Positions 53,135 to 63,000 of a stretch of 64,000 nucleotides of DNA are shown here, one piece after another. Numbering within the stretch: position 1 is the stretch's first letter; the number at the start of each line of letters is the position of its first letter. The translations under genes were made by a program, and so were the position numbers. This stretch comes from a virus. The stretch spans positions 27,549-91,548 of the IMG/VR virus record IMGVR_UViG_3300020160_000289; one strand, 5' to 3'. The notes under the pieces were generated by a model. The model saw only the letters and a list, made by a program, of their open reading frames with translations. It did not search any database and was not told where the DNA came from.

Positions 53135-53569
53135 ATGGCCTATAAAAATATTGTAATTACACCTCCTAATTTACAGAATGTAACGACTAAGAAGACTAGT
53201 CAGTTCTATAAAGGATTTAGTACACTTGATGAAAATTCAACTAGTGTTAAGCTATTTGACCATGACGTTATTAAACAAGATCTTATTAATCAGTTTAACA
53301 CTAGAAAAGGCGAGCGTGTAATGAATCCTAATTTTGGATCTGTTATATGGGACTTGATATACGAACCACTAACTCCTGCAGTTAAACAACAAATTTCTTC
53401 TGATATTGATAGAATTCTAGCCTCAGAGCCTAGAGTAGTACCTACATTAGTTAATATTGTTGAACAAGACTACGGGTTCTTGCTTGAACTTACTCTTACC
53501 TATAAAGGCCTTGATGTGAGTGACAGCATGATTTTACAATTTGACAAGAATGTTGGACTATCTGGTTAA
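53135..53569 (+). CDS. 25: Baseplate wedge protein gp25
   Basis: 144 residues, close to T4 gp25 (132). HDVIKQDLINQFNTRKGER and MNPNFGSVIWDLIYEPLTP are the family core (GPW/gp25, sheath-initiator). It anchors the first sheath ring to the wedge. No convincing ribosome-binding site is seen; a TAAATA box lies directly before the ATG. Placed between gp5 and gp6. Confidence 0.93.
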   Translation: MAYKNIVITPPNLQNVTTKKTSQFYKGFSTLDENSTSVKLFDHDVIKQDLINQFNTRKGERVMNPNFGSVIWDLIYEPLTPAVKQQISSDIDRILASEPRVVPTLVNIVEQDYGFLLELTLTYKGLDVSDSMILQFDKNVGLSG

Positions 53570-53592
53570 TAAACCGGGTAGTTTATACACCT

Positions 53593-53600
53593 AATAAATA
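53593..53600 (+). promoter_or_regulatory. Late promoter, AATAAATA, for gene 6
   Basis: Plus-strand AATAAATA 25 bases upstream of the gp6 ATG, in the gap after gp25. A TAGG ribosome-binding element follows. Confidence 0.6.
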
Positions 53601-53624
53601 CGCTATAACTAGGCAAAATGATCT

Positions 53625-56600
53625 ATGATACCTTCAACAAACTCTAAATTATTGGTAGCAGAGGATTGGAAAAAAGTTTACCAATCCTTCAAGAACTCTG
53701 ATTTTAAGAGTTACGATTTTGAAACCCTACGTAGGACAATGATTGCCTACCTCCGTGAAAAGTATCCGGAAGATTTCAACGACTATATTGAGTCAAGTGA
53801 GTATGTTGCTCTTATCGATCTTATCGCATACTTGGGTCAAAATTTAAGTTTCCGGGTTGACTTGAATGCCCGTGAAAACTTCCTAGAAACCGCACAGCGC
53901 CGCGACAGCATTTTACGTCTAGCACAGTTAATCAACTATAACGCTAAAAGAAATACTCCAGCTAGCGGATTCTTAAAACTTACCGCTATTTCTACAACAG
54001 ATAACGTGTTTGATGCCAACGGCAGTAACTTAGCTAATTCTGTTATCGGATGGAACGATGTAAGTAATCTAAATTGGTATCAGCAGTTTGTCACCATCCT
54101 AAATTCTGCTATGCCGTCTACTACAACGTTTGGCCGCCCAGATGATAGAAAAGTTATTAACGGAATACCAACTGAGCAGTATACAATTAATTCTGCTAAT
54201 TTAGATGTGCCTGCCTATACCTTTACAAAAAATATCGGCGGCATCACTATGCCATTTGAAATAGTTGGGTGTACTTTTTCTGGACAGAATTATGTTTACG
54301 AAACTACTCCAAAGCCAGCTGATCAATTTAGATTTATCTTTCAAAACGATTCAAAGGGTAGTTCCAGTGCTAACACTGGTTTCTTTGTTCACTTTAAACA
54401 GGGTACACTGAACTTAACTGGATTTGGTGTCGACTCTCCGGTTGCTAATGAGATTGTGGGAATTAATGCCACTAATGTCAACAACGACGATGTGTGGTTA
54501 TGGCAACTTAGTGGCGACGGTGCTTTTTTAAATAATTGGACCAAGGTAAGTGCCCTATCCGGTAACAACATCATTTATAATAGTCTAAGTAATTCTCAAA
54601 GAAATATTTTTGCAGTTACCACTAGAGAAAACGATCAAATTGATTTAAATTTTGCCGACGGCACATTTGGAAATTTGCCTAAAGGACAATTTAGATTATT
54701 TTACAGACAAAGCAACGGCTTGAAGTATTCAATCAAGCCGGAAAATGTTAACGGCGTACAAATTAATATTCCATATTACACCAAGTCTGGACAGCAACAA
54801 ACTTTAACTTTAACATTTAGTCTACAATATACTGTTACAAATAGCGAAGGTCCCGAAAGTAATACTAATATTAAAACTAAAGCCCCCCAGGCATACTATA
54901 CACAGAATCGTATGATTACTGCTGAGGATTATAATATTGCTCCTTTAACAGCTGGCTCAGACATTTTAAAAGTTAAAAGTGTTAACAGGATTTCAAGTGG
55001 TATTTCTAAGTACTACGAGCTAAGTGATGTTAGCGGAAAATATTCCAGTACAAACATATTTGGAAACGATGGACTTATCTATCAAGACGATAAAACACAG
55101 ACTTTTAGTTTTTCTTTTACAACAAAGAACGAGATTTATTCTGTTTTAATTAATCGACTAATTCCAATATTAGAGTCTACAAGTACTCGAAACTTTTATT
55201 TGAATAATTGGCCTAGACCGCTACTAACAGATCCGAGTACCTTATGGAAACAAGTTACTAAATCTACAAATCAAACCACAGGGTACTTTACAGACACGTT
55301 GGGAAATCCTTTACAAACAGGTTCTTTCTCGTCCGGAAATCTTACCTATGTAACCGCCGGTGCCCTTATAAAATTTATTCCTGCCCCAGGTTTTGTATTT
55401 TCTAAAAACGGAAAACTAATCTCTGCATCTAAAGCCGATTCTACAACACGGACAGTTAAGTGGGTAAAAACAACATTGGTTATTGGAGATGGTTCATACA
55501 ACGGAAACGGAGCCCTACCGGATGGAACCGGTCCAGTAACATTAACTCAAATAGTCCCTGACGGGTGTTATGCTGAACAGGTTATACCTACATTTGATAC
55601 AAACCTTAGCTATGCTTTAAAGACAGACATGGTAAACCTTAGTCTTTCTAAAAGAAATTTTGGATTAAGTTTTGCCGAAGATACAAGATCTTGGTATTTG
55701 ATCAACGATACAGATTTAAATTTAACTAGTCCTTTTAGTCTAGCATATCAGAAAGATACAACTAATACTAGTCTAGACTCAAGCTGGATGGTTGCTTTTA
55801 TTTGGGACGGAATCAACTATCAGGTAAGATATAGAATTACAGATTACATTTTTGAAAGCGAAAAAGAAACCGCGTTCTTCTTTGATAAAACTTCAAGAAA
55901 TTATGATTTTGAAACTAATACAGTTATCAAAGATCAAATAACTGTGTTGGGAATTAATTCAAGTCCAACAACATCAACATCTTTGATTGTCGATTACGGC
56001 TGGCAAATTGATAGCAATGTTATTGAATCTGATGGATATGTTGAACCTAAGAAAGTTGTAGTTTCATTTTTAGATCAGTTTAATGATAGTCAAATTGATA
56101 ATCCAGATGCATTTTCTGAAATTGTTCAACCTGGATCGATAAACGCTTTTACAACTTTTAAAGACAAGTTTGTGTATTTTAAAAGATCAGCAGACGAACT
56201 TACATACAACGTAACTGATGATTACATTTTAGCTTATCCAACACAGGGAGATATACCCGATGATTCTAATATAAGAGAAGAGGGGCAATTATTTTATCTA
56301 TATGATCCCTTAGTCGATGTTGTTGTTAGCTACTCTACTTCAACTGAAATTCCGTTTACATTGGCGCCTGCTTATTTTGCAAAAGCAGGAAGAAAAGATT
56401 TAAAATTTCACTATAGACACAATAGTGGAGATGACAGACGATTAGACCCAAGTAAAACTAATCTTATTGACGTTTATGTTCTTACTAGCTCGTATGATAT
56501 ATCTTATAGAAACTGGCTAGTAACTAATTCGGGAATAGAACCTCTGGCTCCTACTAGTTCATCTTTAGAAGAAAATTACTCATCGGTGCTAGAACCAATT

Positions 56601-57041
56601 AAAGCGATTAGTGATCAGATAGTTTATCAACCAGTAAAATACAAAGTGTTATTTGGTCCTCAGGCCAATATCAATTTACAAGCAACATTTAAAGCAGTTA
56701 AGAACAGCACAAGATCAACAACAGAAAATGAATTGAAAACTAAAATTCTTTCAGCAATTGAAGGTTTCTTTTCGTTAGAAAATTGGGAGTTTGGTCAAAC
56801 TTTTTATTTTAGCGAATTGGCTACTTACGTTATGAATCTTTTAACACCGGATATTACTAACTTTATTGTAGTACCAAAATCTGATGTTTCGTTTGGTAGT
56901 CTGTATGAGATTGCTTGTCAAAACAACGAAATTTTTATTAACGGTGCCTCGGTTGACGATATAGAAATTATAGATGCAATTACTTCAAGTCAAATTAAAA
57001 CCACATCAACAATTATTAACAGCACAGTAGGAGTATATTAA
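53625..57041 (+). CDS. 6: Baseplate wedge protein gp6
   Basis: 1138 residues, much longer than T4 gp6 (660). The N-terminus is diagnostic: DFETLRRTMIAYLREKYPED, then EYVALIDLIAYLGQNLSFR and DLNARENFLETAQRRDSI. The segment NRMITAEDYNIAPLTAG near residue 430 and the C-terminal FSELATYVMNLLTPDITNF are also typical. Extra beta-rich sequence fills about 480-900. gp6 forms the inner ring of the baseplate that holds wedges together. The stop overlaps the next ATG by one base (TAATG), so the two are translationally coupled. Confidence 0.92.
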   Translation: MIPSTNSKLLVAEDWKKVYQSFKNSDFKSYDFETLRRTMIAYLREKYPEDFNDYIESSEYVALIDLIAYLGQNLSFRVDLNARENFLETAQRRDSILRLAQLINYNAKRNTPASGFLKLTAISTTDNVFDANGSNLANSVIGWNDVSNLNWYQQFVTILNSAMPSTTTFGRPDDRKVINGIPTEQYTINSANLDVPAYTFTKNIGGITMPFEIVGCTFSGQNYVYETTPKPADQFRFIFQNDSKGSSSANTGFFVHFKQGTLNLTGFGVDSPVANEIVGINATNVNNDDVWLWQLSGDGAFLNNWTKVSALSGNNIIYNSLSNSQRNIFAVTTRENDQIDLNFADGTFGNLPKGQFRLFYRQSNGLKYSIKPENVNGVQINIPYYTKSGQQQTLTLTFSLQYTVTNSEGPESNTNIKTKAPQAYYTQNRMITAEDYNIAPLTAGSDILKVKSVNRISSGISKYYELSDVSGKYSSTNIFGNDGLIYQDDKTQTFSFSFTTKNEIYSVLINRLIPILESTSTRNFYLNNWPRPLLTDPSTLWKQVTKSTNQTTGYFTDTLGNPLQTGSFSSGNLTYVTAGALIKFIPAPGFVFSKNGKLISASKADSTTRTVKWVKTTLVIGDGSYNGNGALPDGTGPVTLTQIVPDGCYAEQVIPTFDTNLSYALKTDMVNLSLSKRNFGLSFAEDTRSWYLINDTDLNLTSPFSLAYQKDTTNTSLDSSWMVAFIWDGINYQVRYRITDYIFESEKETAFFFDKTSRNYDFETNTVIKDQITVLGINSSPTTSTSLIVDYGWQIDSNVIESDGYVEPKKVVVSFLDQFNDSQIDNPDAFSEIVQPGSINAFTTFKDKFVYFKRSADELTYNVTDDYILAYPTQGDIPDDSNIREEGQLFYLYDPLVDVVVSYSTSTEIPFTLAPAYFAKAGRKDLKFHYRHNSGDDRRLDPSKTNLIDVYVLTSSYDISYRNWLVTNSGIEPLAPTSSSLEENYSSVLEPIKAISDQIVYQPVKYKVLFGPQANINLQATFKAVKNSTRSTTENELKTKILSAIEGFFSLENWEFGQTFYFSELATYVMNLLTPDITNFIVVPKSDVSFGSLYEIACQNNEIFINGASVDDIEIIDAITSSQIKTTSTIINSTVGVY

Positions 57042-60000
57042 TGGCTAAAGATTTATCTCAGGTATCAGATAAAAACGAACCTACAACTAGAAAATCTGTT
57101 AATCTATTGCCTGTTTTATTTAGAACAGACAAAAATTCAAAATTTTTAGCAGGAACACTTGATCAGTTAATACAACCTCCGCAACTAAAAAGAATTGACG
57201 GATGGGTGGGTAGTAAAATTACCCCTACATTTAATTCAAGTACTGATAATTACTTGCCTTCGAACTTAAAACTAAGACAAGATTATCAGGTTGAGCCATC
57301 ATTAGTAGTAACTAACAAGCTCTTACAAGTTACTAAAACAACGTCATACGATGATGTAATAAATCAACTTAATTTTGAAGGAGCAAATACTTCAAAATTA
57401 AACAGATTGTTTAACCCTGAAGTTTATTCCTACGATCCTCACATTGACTGGGATAAGTTCATTAACTTTGAAAAATACTATTGGCTTCCAAACGGTCCGG
57501 ATGCAGTTGTAATAACTGATAAGACAAAAGAAGTTGTTAGTACATACAATGTAACTGATACTGCTGATGGAAATTATTTTGTATTTTCGCCAGACGGTCT
57601 TACGCCTATTCCTCAAATAACTTTATATAGGGGAGTTACCTATAAATTTAATATTAATTCTGATAAAACATTTTGGATTAAAACTGCCAGGGTGGCAGGC
57701 AAGGAAGCACCATTTCGATCAGTTGAAAACAACGGAATTAAAAAAGGAGTTGTTACATTAACTGTTAATAATTTAACACCGTTCACCTTGTATTTTGTGT
57801 CCGAAGAAAACGCAGTCAACGGCGGCGAAATTGTTATTAAGAAGATTGAAGAAAACACATTCATTGATGTTGAAAATGAAATCGTAGGAAAACAAAATTA
57901 TACATCTACTAACGGAATAGAATTGACCAATGGATTAAAAATTAAATTCGTTGGAACTGTTATACCCGAAACGTATGCTAACAAAGAATTTATTGTAGAA
58001 GGTGTAGGCGATAAAATCAAATTAATTGATATAGATTCTTTATCGAATCCAGAAAAATATGCTCCGGTATTTGATGAAAGATATGATAATAGCGGGTTTG
58101 ATTCTTTAGGGTATGATCAACAAAGTGCTCTTGCCACCGTGCCAGATTATATAACCATTAACAGATCTAGTCAAGATAGAAACGCTTGGAGTCGTTATAA
58201 TCGCTGGTTCCACGAAGATGTACTTATTACGTCAGCTAATGCTAATGGTGTTCCTTTGCTGTTACCGATAGGAAGCAGAGCAAAAAGGCCAATTATTGAA
58301 TTTGAATCAGATCTTCAATTATACAATTATGGAAGTGTATCTAAACCAAATGTACAATTTGTCGATACCTCTACCAAGGATGTGTTCACTGACATTGAAG
58401 GACAGCTAGGTTATTACGTCGACGGACAAGAATTAGGTCAAGGCGACAGAATTATATTCACAGCTGATAACGATTCTTTTGTAAACGGAAAAACATTTAT
58501 AGTTAATTTTATAAATTTAAACGGAAAGTTTAGGATTAATTTAGAGGAAGAAGCAGATGTTACCCCTAGCGTGGGAGATTCTGTAACAGTTACTAAAGGG
58601 ACAACATACAAAGGTACTAACTGGTGGTACAACGGTACAACTTGGGTATATTCTCAGCAAAAAGAAAAAGTAAATCAATGTCCAAAATTTGATATTTTCG
58701 ACATCAATGGTATAAGCTATAGTGATACTTCTGTATATAATACATTATTTGCTGGATCAAAAGTTTTTGGTTATTCAATGGGAACTGGTGCCAATGATCC
58801 TATTTTAGGATTTCCGTTAAGCTATAAAAATATTGCTAATCAAGGATATTATCTGTTTAAAAATTATTTTATGACAGATCAAAGTTTCATTATTAATAAA
58901 CAAATTGATGTCTCTGCCGGTTACCTAAAGAAAAACATTTCTAAATCAAACTATTCGTATATAAATGTTTGGTCAGATAAGCAACCTTATGATATTCCTA
59001 TACTTCAATATCAGGTAATAACTGAAGGTACTACTGATATAGAAATAACATCTGTGTCTAATCCTGGATATCAAAATTTAGAAATTGACGTCTTTGTTAA
59101 CAACGTAAAGAAAACACTTCAAACAGATTATACTCTTTATGCTAATGGTAGAAGGTATTACGTTATTTTTAAATCTTCATTGGCAACAGGCAGTACTGTT
59201 TTATTAAAAATTAGAACTTCGGGAACTATAAGCGATACAGGAAGTTATGAAACTTCGATTGGTTGGACAAATAATCCTCTAAACGGTCCTATCGCAGAGT
59301 TTACTTTAAGTGAGCTGTCTGATCACGTTAAATCGATGGTCGATCGACATCCTGACTTCAAAGGATCGTTTCCCGGAACGAGTAATATTCGAAATCTTAA
59401 AACATTATCTTCTTATGGAACACGATTAGTTTCTAATCAAAATCCTCTTGCGTTTGCCGGATATTTTATTGCCAACGACGAGTTTAATTTAATTTCCGCA
59501 ACAAGATTAGTCAGTAAGCATTATAATCAATTTAAACTAGGTCTAATTGATCAAATTTCTAAATTGGCAGGTAAGTACTCGCCTATACAGGCATTAGATA
59601 TTGCTCTTTATAACATGAATGTGAATAAGGATACATCATTTCCTTATTCGTTAAGCGATATGCTAGGCTACGGTACTAATGCTGTAACAAGAGAATATCC
59701 TGTAACAGACAGCAGAAATAAAACATATTCTTTACTTTCTAATTTTAAGTTAACTGATGTATCTACCCGAGCTGTTATTGTTTATCAGATTACTGCCTCC
59801 GGAAAAATTAATCAATTATTAGCAGGAATAGATTACGAATTTGATTTATACGATTCGTCTGTTCATATTAACATATCATTATCTAAAGGAGATACAATTA
59901 GGATTGATGATTATCCTGATACTCAAGGATGTTTTGTTCCACCGACTCCTTCTAAATTAGGTCTGTATCCAAAATTTGCTCCTAGGATTTATCTAGACGA

Positions 60001-63000
60001 CACGTATGCCGATACTCCTCAACGGGTCATCGAAGGGCACGACGGCAGTATTATGCTTGCCTACGGCGATGATCGAGATGACATAATTTTAGAATACGAA
60101 AAGCGTGTATTTAATAATATTAAAACAAACTACAATCCGGAGTTAGTAAACATTGATTCTGTGAGACCTGGAGCATTTAGATCTAACGATTATACTCCTA
60201 CAGAAATTAATAATATTCTTTCAAGAGAATTTTTAAAATGGGATTCTTTTTACGGATTTAATTATTCTGATAATACAACAACGGGTGATAGTCCCAAAAC
60301 TTGGAATTTTAGATCAGGTAAAGATCTTGTAACTAAATTACCATTGCCTGGTAATTGGAGAGCAATTTACAAATATTTCTTTGATACAGATAGACCTCAT
60401 ACCAACCCTTGGGAAATGTTAGGCTTACCAATTAAGCCAAAATGGTGGGACGCAGTATATGGAGTTGCTCCATATACCAGGGGTAATGAAATACTTTGGG
60501 ATGACCTTGAGAATGGTGTAATAAGAGATCCTGCCGGTATTAAAACTAACAAATTTTATTCTCGACCAGGCCTATCGTCCATTATTCCTGTAAACGACAG
60601 CGGCGAATTGTTGATGCCAAATGCAGCTAATATTGCTACTAATCTTAATTTCTTAGATTTAGATAGTAATTGGGCATTTGGTGATATGGGACCAGTTGAA
60701 ACGGCCTGGAGACGTAGCAGTAACTATCCATTCGCTTTACAAATCTTATCAGCATTGACGCATCCTGCTAGCTACAGCTCACTGTTATTTGACACCAGTC
60801 GAATGAAATTAAGCCCGGCAGGACATTATGTCTACGGAGACTTTAATGATTATATCAGTTTTGATGTATTAAAAATATATCAAGATGTAGTTGACGATTC
60901 AACAATTTTATCTGCAGGTTACAGCGTATTCTTAATTGAAGCCGGAAAGCAACGAAATAAAGATTACATCACTAAATTAAAAAATGAAATTGCCTTATTG
61001 ACATCTAGATTAAGCTATAAAGCAGGCGGCTTTATTAATAAAGATAAGTTTAAAATCATAATTGATTCTGTTAACCCTAATTCTAGTAATCCTGGAGTAT
61101 CTCTATCTAACGAAGACTATGAAGTTTTCTTAGATAAGAGCAGTCCTATTAAGAGTTTAGGTGTAAGCGGAGTAATCGTACAGAAAACAAATAAAGGATA
61201 TTCAATTAGAGGATACGATACTAAAGATCCTTACTTTACTTGCCTAATGCCTGTCTTTTCTTCTGTTGATCCTGCGATTACTATCGGCGGAAAAAGTGAA
61301 ACATACGTTGAATGGACACCGTCTTCCTTTAATCCAATGTCGGGATTTGATACAACTTCCATTAGTACCAATGACGGATATAAATTTTATAAGCAAGGAC
61401 AAATTGTAAAATATCAAAATTTATTTTACAGATGTACAATAAGTCATAATGCCGGTACTTCTTTTAATACAGCAAACTTTCAAAAATTAGTCTCAATTCC
61501 TACAAAGGGAGGAGTTACTATACAAATTCCAAGTCGTTGGGAAAAAACCACTATAGAAATTCCTTATGGGACTGAATACGAAAATATCTCAGATCTATAT
61601 TCAGTCTTAATTGGATACGGACATTGGTTAGAAACCCAAGGATTAATTTTTGATGAATATAATTCTGAGTTAGGCGAATTATTAGATTGGACATTTACTT
61701 CAAAAGAAGCCATTTATTGGGCCACACAAAATTGGGCAGTAGGCAGTGTTATCACACTAAGCCCGTTTGCTTCTATACTAAAATTTAGCAGTAGTGTTGC
61801 CGTCGTTGATGATTTGACTAATATTTTTTACGAGTACAGTATACTAAAAGCAGACGGTGCTGCACTACCGGTTAAAAATATCTCCACAGTAAGAGATGAA
61901 AGTTTGTTCAAACTTACAACAACCAACACAACTGATGGAATTTATTTTGTAAGATTAAATTTGGTACAAAAGGAACATACTATTGTTCTTGATAACAGTA
62001 CACAATTTAATGATATCATTTACGATATCGAAACAGGATATAGACAACGAAGAATTAAACTGTTAGGCTTTGTTACAGATAACTGGAACGGAGATATCTT
62101 TAGTCCCGGGTTTATATATGATGAAGCAAATATTTCTTCTTGGGAAAGATACAAAGATTATTCTGTCGGCGATGTAGTATTCTTTTCCGGCAATTACTAT
62201 GTTGCCAATATAAAGTTAGTTGGGACTGAAAACTTTAACTATAATAATTGGAGTGTACTAGGAGAAAAACCCGTTGCCCAGTTGTTGCCTAATTTTGATT
62301 ATAAGATCAATCAGTTTGAAGATTTTTATAGTTTAGATATAGATAATTTTGATATTTCTCAACAACAACTATCACAGCATTTAACTGGATATAGTCCTCG
62401 ACAATACCTTGACAACATATTTGTTGATTCTATTGCCCAGTACAAATTTTATCAAGGGTTTATCAAAGAAAAAGGTACTAAAAATACTATTGATAAACTA
62501 GGAAAAGCAAGTATTGTTTCTCAAGGAAGTTACATTGACTTCTATGAAAATTGGGCAGTAAGAATTGGAGAGTATGGATCTTTTCCAACAAGCCAGACTC
62601 TTGAATTTAATTTAGACGAAACTAAATTTAAAGAAAATCCACAAATTGTTAAATTTGTTGATATTCCTCCAGTTGAACCTAACGAGTTTATAAATTACAG
62701 AACACCTAGTCAGGTTGTTATTAAACCTGATAACTATGATAACAATCCGTTTGTTACATCTAATTCATTAGCATCTAGCGGTACATTATTGCCTACGGCA
62801 GGGTATGTGAGATTAGACGATGTAACCGCGACTGCGTTTAACAAAAATAGTTTATTAGACGTTGCCAACAATCGTGGAATCAGGGATGGCGATACAGTAT
62901 GGATTGGATTTAATTCAAACGGTGACTGGGACGTTACTAGATATTCACAAATTGAAACAACAGTTATAGATGCTGCAATTTATATTCCCGGCGTATCTCT

